Source: Spirochaetia bacterium UBA6919
GTDB taxonomy: Bacteria > Spirochaetota > UBA6919
DNA length: 21,443 nt
Direction of reading: 5' to 3'
Assembly (NCBI GenBank): GCA_002450905.1
Contig: DKAT01000003.1
Coordinates: 1 to 21,443, forward strand
The notes under the pieces are model-generated. The model searched no databases and was not told the origin of the DNA. It saw only the letters and a list, made by a program, of their open reading frames with translations. Shown here piece by piece: positions 7,931 to 17,000 of this stretch; the first letter of the stretch is position 1; each line of letters opens with the position of its first letter. A program made the position numbers and the translations under genes.

Positions 7931-10297
7931 ATGAAACAGGCAAAAACTTTTTTTGATCAAAACAGCAATGAAAATATCTATTTATCTATTTTAAATAATG
8001 TCAGTCAAATTATTAGCTATTCTGATGATTTTGCAACAACATTAAATAAAATAGTAAATTTAATTGCAACAAAACTTTATGTTGATGTATGTTCAATCTA
8101 TATTTATCATCCCAAAGAAAAAGTATTGGTTTTGCAAGCTACTAAAGGATTAAACCCATTATCAACTGGTAAAATCCAGCTAAATATGGATCAAGGAGTC
8201 ACTTCTCTTGTTATACAGGAAATGAAACCTATATCCATAAGTAATGTACAAGAGCACCCCCGATTTTTATTATTCCCAGAAGCTGAAGAGGTTGATTTTA
8301 ATTCATTTTTAGGTGTTCCAATAATGGATAATAAAAATCCTATAGGTGTATTTGTTGTTCAAAAAAAAGAAAATTATGAATTTCATATCAATGAAATCAA
8401 TATGCTACAAGTTCTTGCATCGCAAATTGCTAGTGTTATTCAAGTGGCAAGAGTATTTGAAAAGTCGACGACTCAAGATGATAATCAGACTCAGGAAACA
8501 ATGTTATCAATACCACCTGATCAGGCTTCTCAACAAAAAGAATTTAAAAAACTTGTTACACTTCAAGGCTTATCAACATCTTTCGGATATGGTTTCGGTA
8601 AGGTTCTTATACTGAATGAAAGATATAATTATTCTGTCATCACAGATTATAAAGTAACAGATACCCAACAAGAATTAAATCGTTTTAAAATTGCCATAGA
8701 AAAAAGTATGGATGAAATAAAATCGATAAAAAGTGATCTTGAAAAGCAAATTGACTCAAATATCTTAAAAATCTTTGATTCACACATTCTTATACTGAAA
8801 GATGCTGTAATGATAAAGAAAATTGAAGCATATATAAAAGATGGTTACAATTGTGCTTACGCTACTTTACAGGTCATCGATCATTATATTGACACATTTT
8901 CCCAATTTAATGATTCATTTATAAAAGAAAAAGTTGTAGATATAGAAGACATTGGAAGACGAATAATTACAAATATTTTAGGTTTATCCCATTTAAATCT
9001 AAAGGATATTCCTGAAAAAAGTATTATCATCGCTAAATTTCTAACACCCTCAACTACAGCCAATTTAGATACTTCAAAAGTCGCAGGAATTGTTACAGAG
9101 CATGGTGGTAGGACGTCACATGCCTCAATTCTGGCTAGATCTCTTGAAATCCCCGCTGTTGTAGGTGTGGTTAATTTGCTCAATAAGGTAAATATTACAG
9201 ATAATCTTTTAGTTGATGGTAATACTGGATTTGTATTTGTAAATCCACCTAAATCCCTGATTTATGAGTATGAAAGAAAAGCTCAACTTGAAATTCGTGA
9301 TTATCATAATTTCTTTCTTAATGAATTACAAAACCCTCTCTTAACCCAAGATGGTTATCCTGTTGAAATTAAATCTAATATAGGTATTTTACAGGATATA
9401 GAAATCGCTAAAAATAATGGTGCAAAAGGGGTTGGACTCTTTCGAACTGAATTTCTATATATGACTCATGATAAACTTCCCACTGTAGATGAACAATATG
9501 AGGTGTATAAACGAGTAGTTGAGTCATTTCCTGAAGGAGAGGTGGTCATCAGAACTCTTGACATCGGTGGGGATAAATTACTCCCGTATTTACCATTTGC
9601 AAAGGAGGAGAATCCTTGTTTAGGACATAAGTCCAGTCGGTTTCTATTGGATCATCCTAAAATACTTTTTGATCAGTTAAAAGCCATTTTAAAGGCCAGT
9701 CCATATGGTAGGATTAAAATATTATTTCCTATGATATCTTCACTGGATGAATTTATCAAGTTGAGAGACTTCATAGAAATTGCTAAGGGCACCCTAACTT
9801 ACAATAATATCCCGTTTAACGAGGAGATTGAAGTTGGGATGATGATTGAAGTCCCATCAGTTGTCTTTCAGATAGAAGATTTTATCCCGGAAGTTGATTT
9901 TTTTAGTATTGGTACTAATGATTTGATCCAATATTTATTAGCAGTTGATAGAGATAATGAAAAAGTTTCTAATATATATAATCCACTCCATCCTGCAGTC
10001 CTTAGAACTATTGATCTTATTTATAGAAAGATATCTAAGGTTAATAAATCGTTAACCGTTTGTGGGGAAATGGCAGGTTCAGCACAAAGCTCATTAGCAT
10101 TATTAGCGCTTGGTATCAGTAAACTTAGTTCCATCCCAACTTCTATACCTTATTTACATTATCTTGTCCGAAAAGTAAATCAAGATATTTTAAATGAAAT
10201 CAGAGATAAAATATTGACCCTAAAAAATGTCCAAGAAATAGAAATTTATATTACAAAAAAATTAAAATCCATAGCACCGATGCTTTATAATAATTAA
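7931..10297 (+). CDS. ptsP: GAF-domain phosphoenolpyruvate-protein phosphotransferase (enzyme I-Ntr)
   Basis: First enzyme of the nitrogen-type PTS: it autophosphorylates from PEP and passes phosphate to an NPr/HPr-like protein. The 788 residues comprise an N-terminal GAF sensor (about 15-175), a linker, the EI N-domain (about 205-350), the swivelling phosphohistidine domain with GGRTSHASI (392-400, phospho-His 397), and the PEP-binding barrel. Expected active-site residues are present: LFRTEFLYM, RTLDIGGDK, MMIEVPS, GTNDL, VDRDN and CGEMAG (Cys 711). One deviation is NPCLGHKSSR, where most EI proteins have NPxLGxRxxR. In enteric and other PtsP proteins the GAF domain responds to glutamine and 2-oxoglutarate. 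No Shine-Dalgarno sequence precedes the ATG. The npr and EIIA-Ntr genes are not in the window. The stop codon overlaps that of etfA. Confidence 0.92.
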   Translation: MKQAKTFFDQNSNENIYLSILNNVSQIISYSDDFATTLNKIVNLIATKLYVDVCSIYIYHPKEKVLVLQATKGLNPLSTGKIQLNMDQGVTSLVIQEMKPISISNVQEHPRFLLFPEAEEVDFNSFLGVPIMDNKNPIGVFVVQKKENYEFHINEINMLQVLASQIASVIQVARVFEKSTTQDDNQTQETMLSIPPDQASQQKEFKKLVTLQGLSTSFGYGFGKVLILNERYNYSVITDYKVTDTQQELNRFKIAIEKSMDEIKSIKSDLEKQIDSNILKIFDSHILILKDAVMIKKIEAYIKDGYNCAYATLQVIDHYIDTFSQFNDSFIKEKVVDIEDIGRRIITNILGLSHLNLKDIPEKSIIIAKFLTPSTTANLDTSKVAGIVTEHGGRTSHASILARSLEIPAVVGVVNLLNKVNITDNLLVDGNTGFVFVNPPKSLIYEYERKAQLEIRDYHNFFLNELQNPLLTQDGYPVEIKSNIGILQDIEIAKNNGAKGVGLFRTEFLYMTHDKLPTVDEQYEVYKRVVESFPEGEVVIRTLDIGGDKLLPYLPFAKEENPCLGHKSSRFLLDHPKILFDQLKAILKASPYGRIKILFPMISSLDEFIKLRDFIEIAKGTLTYNNIPFNEEIEVGMMIEVPSVVFQIEDFIPEVDFFSIGTNDLIQYLLAVDRDNEKVSNIYNPLHPAVLRTIDLIYRKISKVNKSLTVCGEMAGSAQSSLALLALGISKLSSIPTSIPYLHYLVRKVNQDILNEIRDKILTLKNVQEIEIYITKKLKSIAPMLYNN

Positions 10298-11259
10298 TTT
10301 ATCTTTAGTTTCTTTACCTCCTCTATCAATGCAGGTACTACTTTAAAAAGATCTTCCACAATACCATAATCCGCTTTCTTAAATATGGGAGCATCGGGAT
10401 CTTTATTTATCGCTAAAATGTATTTACTATTCTGAATTCCAACAATATGTTGTATCGCTCCACTAATACCACAAGCTATATAGAGTGTTGGAGAAACAAT
10501 TTTTCCAGTCTGACCAACCTGATCAGAATGAGGTCTCCAACCTGCATCAACTGCGGCCCGAGATGCTCCTACCGCTGCTCCAAGGTGTCCTGCTAATTCT
10601 TCTAATATTTTATAATTTTCAGCACCACCCATCCCTCTTCCACCTGAGATTATAATATTTGCACTTAACAAGTCTATTTTCTGAGACACACTTTGAAGGA
10701 TATCCTTGACTAATGCCCTAGTATCGATCTGATCTACAGAGATTTTAGCTATTTCAGGTTCATTTTGAGTAAAAGGACTTATTAGAAATGATTTTGGTTT
10801 TAAAAGAAGGACAAATGGTGGATTAATTAATTCGACTTCTTGAATTACTTTTCCAGTAAACATTGGGCGTTGTATAAATATTTTTTCGTTGTCAAACTCA
10901 ACTTTCATCACTTCACTAGATATATTTCCATCAATCTGAACAGCAAGTTTAGGAATATACTCTCTGGAATGATCAGTTGAACCAGATAAAATTATAATCG
11001 GTTTAAGGTTATCTATTACCTGTTTTATACCGAAAATATATCCATCCTGGGAATACTTACTCAATCCCTCTATGACAAATAGTTTTGATATATTAAACGA
11101 CTTGCATTCATCTGTCCAGCTACTTTTATGAGTGAATACACAAGCATTTAGCGTCAAATTATTCTTCTGAGATAACTGATAACCCAGACTGAGAGCTTCT
11201 TTTGAAAATGAACTTAACTTTCCGTTTTCTTCTTCTAAAATAACTAATAAATTAGACAT
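10294..11259 (-). CDS. etfA: Electron transfer flavoprotein, alpha subunit
   Basis: Forms a heterodimer with EtfB that carries electrons from acyl-CoA or other dehydrogenases to a quinone reductase, or bifurcates electrons in anaerobes. The 321 residues match the family. The C-terminal FAD domain is clear: GGRGMGG (206-212), GASRAAVDAGW (231-241), QVGQTGKIVSPTLYIACGISGAIQH (247-271) and NKDPDAPIF (285-293). The N-terminal part is the shared Rossmann-like domain. TGAGGAG lies just before the ATG, and 15 bases separate it from etfB, which is transcribed first. Its stop codon overlaps that of convergent ptsP by four bases at the palindrome TTAA. No acyl-CoA dehydrogenase or ETF-quinone oxidoreductase is present, so the electron donor is unknown, and I cannot tell bifurcating from conventional type. 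Confidence 0.95.
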   Translation of the reverse strand: MSNLLVILEEENGKLSSFSKEALSLGYQLSQKNNLTLNACVFTHKSSWTDECKSFNISKLFVIEGLSKYSQDGYIFGIKQVIDNLKPIIILSGSTDHSREYIPKLAVQIDGNISSEVMKVEFDNEKIFIQRPMFTGKVIQEVELINPPFVLLLKPKSFLISPFTQNEPEIAKISVDQIDTRALVKDILQSVSQKIDLLSANIIISGGRGMGGAENYKILEELAGHLGAAVGASRAAVDAGWRPHSDQVGQTGKIVSPTLYIACGISGAIQHIVGIQNSKYILAINKDPDAPIFKKADYGIVEDLFKVVPALIEEVKKLKIN

Positions 11260-11274
11260 AACTCCTCACTTGAT

Positions 11275-12039
11275 TTATATAATTTTTATTTCCTCTTTCA
11301 TAATTGTTAAAACTTCTTTGACTTGATTTGATAAATCCCCTTCAATTTTTCTGGATGATCTTTTTATTTCTGGGATATTCAATTTCTTAATTACTATATT
11401 TGAAGACATATCTGAAACAAGAATCTCATCAATAGGTTTCTTCTTAGCCTTCATAATTGCTGGTAAAGAGGGATATTTCGGTTCATTAAGACCCTTTTCA
11501 CATGTAAATAAGACAGGTATGGTGGTTTCAATGATCTCACTTCCGCTACTAAATTCTCGTTTACAAGTGACGATTTTTGTATCTTTGTTTAAATCAAAAG
11601 ATATGATTCCATATACAACTGGAATTCCTAACAGAGACGCAACGATTCCGCCTATAACTCCTAATTCATCATCAACAGCTTTTTTTCCTGTGAAAATAAT
11701 ATCAAAACCTGTTTCTTTAATACATTTTGAAAGTTCTTTTGCAATTTTCATTGGGTCTAAAAGAAAATCATTATCTACTCTTATATGAATCCCTTTATCA
11801 CACCCAATAGCTAATGCTGTACGAATACGCTCTTTCACAGTGTCATTCCCAAGAGATATAGCTATAATTTCAATATCTGGAAACAATTCCTTAATTTTAA
11901 CAGCTTCTGTAATCCCATATTCATCATAAGGATTTATCACCCACTTAAGATTCTCTCTCTCGATATCCGAAAAATCACTCTTGACTCGGGGTTGTATTTC
12001 TGTATCTGGAACTTGTTTTATAAGACAAATGATTTTCAT
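11275..12039 (-). CDS. etfB: Electron transfer flavoprotein, beta subunit
   Basis: Partner of EtfA; binds AMP or a second FAD and docks the dehydrogenase. The 254 residues show the family landmarks: the N-terminal MKIICLIKQVPDTE, NPYDEYGITEAV (56-67), the nucleotide-binding stretch TGKKAVDDELGVIGGIVASL, and the signature region near 190 (GLNEPKYPSLPAIMKAKKKP) that binds partner dehydrogenases. GGAG is six bases upstream of the ATG. It is the first gene of the etfB-etfA unit and is divergent from glnA across 244 bases. In that gap I see only weak minus-strand promoter matches, such as TTGTTC and TATAAT spaced by 15 bases, too poor to annotate. Confidence 0.95.
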   Translation of the reverse strand: MKIICLIKQVPDTEIQPRVKSDFSDIERENLKWVINPYDEYGITEAVKIKELFPDIEIIAISLGNDTVKERIRTALAIGCDKGIHIRVDNDFLLDPMKIAKELSKCIKETGFDIIFTGKKAVDDELGVIGGIVASLLGIPVVYGIISFDLNKDTKIVTCKREFSSGSEIIETTIPVLFTCEKGLNEPKYPSLPAIMKAKKKPIDEILVSDMSSNIVIKKLNIPEIKRSSRKIEGDLSNQVKEVLTIMKEEIKII

Positions 12040-12227
12040 ACTATTCTCCTTATTAAAAAAAACACTTTATAATCGGATTTATATAAAAATAATAATAATT
12101 ATTATAAAAATGTTATATTTTGAACAAACTGTATAAAAAGCAACAACCATAATAAAAAATTATAAATCATTGTTAATAATAAATAACAGAATGTCAATAA
12201 ACTATATCAATCTGCTAATAAATATTC

Positions 12228-12244
12228 TTGGTACAATAATTGCT
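12228..12244 (+). promoter_or_regulatory. Sigma-54 (RpoN) promoter of glnA
   Basis: TTGGTACAATAATTGCT matches the RpoN consensus YTGGCACGN4TTGCW at nearly every conserved base. The invariant GG (12230-12231) and GC (12242-12243) are exactly ten bases apart, as required. The start point would be near 12255, leaving a leader of about 29 bases that contains AGGAGG. The location directly upstream of glnA is the classic target of NtrC-type control. I did not find a convincing NtrC-type enhancer dyad in the AT-rich DNA upstream. Confidence 0.85.
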
Positions 12245-12273
12245 TACAAACTATGAAATATCGTGCATTATCT

Positions 12274-12279
12274 AGGAGG
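12274..12279 (+). promoter_or_regulatory. Ribosome-binding site that decides the glnA start
   Basis: AGGAGG sits four bases before ATG 12284. An upstream in-frame GTG at 12263 would lie before this site and only about eight bases after the predicted RpoN start point, so it is unlikely to be used. An in-frame GTG at 12290 is a less likely alternative. Confidence 0.75.
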
Positions 12280-12283
12280 ACGA

Positions 12284-13714
12284 ATGAGAGTGCAAGACGC
12301 TACGCCCAAAGGGGTGTTAGAATTTATAAAAAAAGAAGGGATTCAGATAGTAGATTTACGATTCATGGACTTCCCCGGATTGTGGCAACACTGTTCTTAT
12401 CCTGTTTCTGAAATTGATGAAGGTACTTTTGAAGATGGAATGGGATTTGATGGTAGTTCTATTCGAGGTTGGCAAGCAATTAACGAAAGTGATATGCTAA
12501 TTGTACCTGATCCTAAAACCGCTGTGGTGGATCCATTCACAAAAGTTAAAACCCTTATTATGATCACAAATATCAAAGATCCAATCCACAGGGAATTCTA
12601 TACAAGAGACCCTCGGAACATTGCTAGAAAAGCTCAGGAATATCTGTTATCAACTGGAATCGCAGATACAGCTTTTTTTGGCCCTGAAGCCGAGTTCTTT
12701 ATATTTGATGACGTAAGATTTAACACCTCTGCAAAAGAAGGATATTATTTTATTGATTCCGACGAAGCTGCATGGAATACAGGGCGAATCGAAGAAGGCG
12801 GTAACAAAGGATATAAAATCCGACATAAAGAAGGGTATTTTCCTGTACCCCCTATGGATCAACTTCAGGATCTTCGAAGTGAAATGACACTTAATTTAGA
12901 AAAAGTTGGTATCCGTGTTGAAGCACACCACCATGAAGTGGCTACAGCTGGTCAATGCGAAATCGATATGCGCTTTGATACCTTAATAACTATGGCTGAT
13001 AAACTTCTTATGTATAAATATGTTATCAAAAATACTGCAGCCAAAGCTGGTAAAACTGTTACTTTCATGCCAAAACCGATATATGGAGACAATGGAACTG
13101 GTATGCACGTTCACCAATCCTTATGGAAAGATGGCAAGCCATTATTTTATGGAAGTGAATACGCTGAACTCAGTCAATTAGCTCTATATTATATTGGTGG
13201 AATTTTAAAACATGCAAAAGCATTAACTGCATTTACAAACCCAACAACCAATTCCTATAAACGCTTGGTACCTGGTTTTGAAGCCCCAGTTAATTTAGCT
13301 TATTCTTCCAGAAACCGAAGTGCATCTATTCGTATTCCAATGTATTCGCAGTCACCGAAAGCAAAAAGAATTGAGGTACGTTTCCCTGATCCAAGCTGTA
13401 ATCCATATCTTGCTATGTCAGCTATGCTTATGGCAGGACTTGATGGTATACAAAATAAAATTGATCCAGGTGAACCATTAGATAAAGATATTTATGATCT
13501 TCCACGTGAAGAAGCCGCTAAAGTAGAAAATACTCCTGGAAGTTTAAAAGAAGCTTTAGAGTCTCTAGAAAAAGATTATGAGTTTCTTTTAAAAGGGGAT
13601 GTATTTACTGAAGATGTTATTTCAACTTGGATAGATTATAAAACCAAAGCTGAAGTTAAGGCAGTAGATCTTAGACCTCATCCATATGAGTTTTATCTAT
13701 ACTATGATATTTAA
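12284..13714 (+). CDS. glnA: Glutamine synthetase type I
   Basis: Makes glutamine from glutamate, ammonia and ATP; a cytoplasmic dodecamer in this family. The 476 residues carry all signatures: GFDGSSIRG (54-62), FFGPEAEFFIFD (131-142), AHHHEVATAGQ (214-224), NGTGMHVHQSLW (270-281), NSYKRLVPGFEAPV (323-336), RNRSASIRIP (343-352) and RFPDPSCNPYLAMSA (366-380). Tyr 404 in IYDLPREE corresponds to the tyrosine that is adenylylated in GSI-beta enzymes, so GlnE-type control is possible, though glnE is not in view. Translation begins at ATG after AGGAGG. It is a single-gene unit: an RpoN promoter stands in front and a strong intrinsic terminator behind. No glnB or ntrBC adjoins it. Confidence 0.97.
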   Translation: MRVQDATPKGVLEFIKKEGIQIVDLRFMDFPGLWQHCSYPVSEIDEGTFEDGMGFDGSSIRGWQAINESDMLIVPDPKTAVVDPFTKVKTLIMITNIKDPIHREFYTRDPRNIARKAQEYLLSTGIADTAFFGPEAEFFIFDDVRFNTSAKEGYYFIDSDEAAWNTGRIEEGGNKGYKIRHKEGYFPVPPMDQLQDLRSEMTLNLEKVGIRVEAHHHEVATAGQCEIDMRFDTLITMADKLLMYKYVIKNTAAKAGKTVTFMPKPIYGDNGTGMHVHQSLWKDGKPLFYGSEYAELSQLALYYIGGILKHAKALTAFTNPTTNSYKRLVPGFEAPVNLAYSSRNRSASIRIPMYSQSPKAKRIEVRFPDPSCNPYLAMSAMLMAGLDGIQNKIDPGEPLDKDIYDLPREEAAKVENTPGSLKEALESLEKDYEFLLKGDVFTEDVISTWIDYKTKAEVKAVDLRPHPYEFYLYYDI

Positions 13715-13735
13715 TTCATAATAGACTTAATAATT

Positions 13736-13777
13736 AATAAGTTCTCTGGTATGAAACCAGGGAATTTATTATTTTTT
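13736..13777 (+). terminator. Intrinsic terminator of glnA
   Basis: A 15-base-pair stem (13736-13750 with 13756-13770, two G-U pairs, five-base loop ATGAA) is followed at once by a T-run at 13772-13777. The GC core is TCTCTGGT/ACCAGGGA. It lies 22 bases after the glnA stop codon and is the clearest rho-independent terminator in the window. Confidence 0.88.
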
Positions 13778-14090
13778 ACATTAAGTACCACAAATTCACA
13801 ATTTATATTAAAACGCAAGTTCTTCATTTATAGAATATCAAGAATAATATAAGCTTTAAAGAATCTATAAATAATTTATCTCCTTATATTATGAAATCTT
13901 ATTGTTTTTATTTTCTTTGGATTAAACAATGTATATATGTTTTGGAGAGATGAATAAAGAAGCATTTTTCCCATGTTTTTCCCATCATTTTCCCTTAAAT
14001 TTATATGTAGATAAGACAACTTTTATTTACGATTTAATTATAAAATCCAGCTATAAATTATTGTTAGAGTATTTTAAGTTTGAAGAAGAA
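13778..14090. other. Intergenic region between convergent genes, no supported gene
   Basis: About 310 AT-rich bases between the glnA terminator and the end of the 1259-residue protein gene. It contains three imperfect copies of TTTTCCC (about 13964-13995) and a 66-codon open frame beginning at 13929 that runs 39 bases into the opposite gene. That frame has no convincing ribosome site or recognisable protein, so I do not annotate it. No minus-strand terminator is evident. Confidence 0.5.
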
Positions 14091-17000
14091 TCAATTGATA
14101 GGTTTAAAAATGATGGTTGTTTTTTCTGAACGGTCTGCTAGTCTACAATAGTTTTTTAACTTATGATAATCGGATTTTTTAATATGACCTCTTTCGATAG
14201 TAAGTTCTTTTAATACAAGTATATAACCATTAATTATCTGATAATCTATCTTCATTGAAAAAATCTTGTTTATATGAAAGGAAAAGGGTTTTGGAAGGGT
14301 ATCGATTATATATCCTTTGGGGAATTTGATTTTCTGATTAATTCTTTTTTTTATACCATATTGAAATAGTATGTCATATTTTCTATTTTCCTTGCTAGTA
14401 AGGATAGAAGATAAATCGAAGCTATGAAACATTTGCAGATAGATTTTGGATTGAAGAACTTTGATATAATCCTTTACTATAAAACGTGATCTGATTTTAA
14501 CAGGGATATTCATGTTGTATAATGGAGTGAAATAACTTTTAAGATTTGAAATGCCACCAAAAAATTTGTTATATTTCTTTTCAAGGAACTCATTTCTTTT
14601 ATATCTTAATTTATAATTTTTTCTAATTCTCTGGGCATACAAACCTTGAGCTTTATGAAGGGCTTTTACAGAAAGATCTTTGTTATTTTGAAACTCAATA
14701 AAGTAGTTATCGATTGAGATTGTTTTGGACGCTGGATAGACTGGAGTTCTGACTAATTTAAAATTATTTCCCATGAGGATTATTGCCCAAACTCCCTGGC
14801 TATCTGGCCTTAGATATTGAAATGGGTAGAATTCAGATGTAGAATCGGTAAAAAAACCTTTGGGAATGTCCTTTTGTTTTGGAATATATGTGATAATATG
14901 ATTCGTTTGTGAGGCAGGGATATCCTTAATAAGCTGTCCTGAATCATTGGTTCGAATGGCGGCATAATAGGCTGTAATTCCAATTTCTTTTAACATTGCA
15001 ATAAATAAAGTACCTTTATCTTTACAATCTCCGAATTTATTTGAAAAGATCTCTGGGCATCGATTTGGAAGCTTACCAAATATCCCGACATCGTTTTCCA
15101 GATAATAGATTTTATTGGAGACATAATAATATATTGCTTTGATCTTATCGATAGGATTTGTAAGATTCTTAACTAGCTGTTTCACCTTATTTTTTATTGG
15201 TTGATCTACTTCAAATTGATCAGTAATAAGACTTTGATGCCATTTTATCAATACCCCCCAGGAAGGAATAGTAGTAACCATAACGAATTTACTAATTTCT
15301 TCAAATGGTGGACGATAGGGTTCCCGCTGGATTTGATCATTGTTTTGAGATGACAAGTGATAATGATAGTTCCCATTAATCAGGGATCGAGTTTGATGAA
15401 TAGATTGGTCACTGAGAAATATTTTATGATATTTATTTTTGGGAATAGAAAATACAAGATCACTTCTTAAAACTGGATCCGTTGATTGAAAATAATATTT
15501 TGTATAAAAATGATCATCAATCCATTCTCCGCTTCTCTTTTCGATTATAAATTTATACTCGATTATGGAACCGACTTGTAGTGATGGGAATGATATTTTA
15601 CCCCTTCTAAAAACCGTTACATCTTGTTCTTCTCCATTTGTTTGTATAGTGACTGCTTTTAAGAGCTTATCAATTTTTTTCGGTATGTTAATTTGTTTAT
15701 AGTATCTAATTCCTTCTTTATTTGATATTTGTATGATAATATGATAGAGATAATTATAAGATCCATTATTGAAAATCTGTATGAGCTTTCTTTTTAAAAG
15801 GATTACGCCTCTTGCATCAGGATAGGTACCTATTTTCGGTGCTGATTGAATAATTTTTTTTATATCTGATTCAGGGAGAATATTTTGTTGGAAGAAAAGA
15901 TTTTTTTTTGGGTTTAAGTATTGGATGTATTCTCTAAGTTTTGAATTTTCTGGTTGATAGAAAAGAGCTTTATTATAATAATAGATTGACAGGTGTTTAT
16001 TTCCTATTAAAGCATACGTCTTTCCAAGTTGTCTGTATATTTGTGGATTTTGTTGATTAATTTTATGAAGATGAAAAAGAGTTTCAATAGTTTTCTTATA
16101 TAATTTTCTTTGTAGATAGTACTCAGCTAACATTAAACGATAGCGAATGCTGGTTGGATTGAGAAATATGAGAGATTTTAATTGTTGATATGCTCTGTTA
16201 TATATTGATTTGTTCAGATAAATTTCAAATAATTTTTCCCTGGATTTAACATTGTTATGATTATATTTAATAGATTTATAATAATTTACCATAGCAGACT
16301 GAATTTGGGACAACTTTAAATATTGATTTGCTAATAAAAAATAGGCTTCTGAACTATGTGGAAAGCTTGTAACCATTTTCAAAGCAGTGTTATAAGCTTC
16401 TATGTTCCATTTTTTATAGTTATAATATAGGATTAGATACTTTAAGAGAGTATAATTTTTATTATTGACAATAATTAATCGATTTAATATTTCAAAGCAC
16501 CTATCGTACATGGAATGGTGAAAATAATATTTCATAATTTCGACCTGGGATTGAAAATTGTTTTTATGCAACTGTAAGGCTTGCTTAAAACTTGAAAGCC
16601 CTTTTCCCCAGTTTTGGTTAGAGATATAGATTCTCCCGATAAAATTATAATAATAAGTGTTTTTATTCTTTAAATTATATGTGTTTTCAAAATATTTTAT
16701 GGCTTGATTTAAGAGGTTTTTATTATAATAATAATAGCTCAAATAGAAATATTTATCTTTTAATTTTAAGGTGTTTAAATAGTTGAGTATTTGTTTTGGA
16801 GGATTTAAATAGATCTCATGTTTAGTAAATAATAAATTAATTGGATTTGAATCCTGTCGGAAAAGATGGATTTTATCTGATTGAAACAGTCCTGAGCATA
16901 GGCTACTATCTAAGTTAGTAAGTCTTAGAGACACTTTCCATTCATTTGCCACGCTACGATGTCTATTCCCTCTAGCACTTTTTAATAAAATCTTATTCCA

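Noticed and set aside
12263..12283. GTG at 12263 as the glnA start
   Set aside because: It would be only about eight bases from the predicted RpoN start point and lies before AGGAGG; the family N-terminus is matched better from ATG 12284.
13929..14129. 66-codon open frame on the plus strand after glnA
   Set aside because: It overlaps the 3' end of the opposite gene, has no good ribosome site at its first ATG, and the product resembles nothing I recognise.
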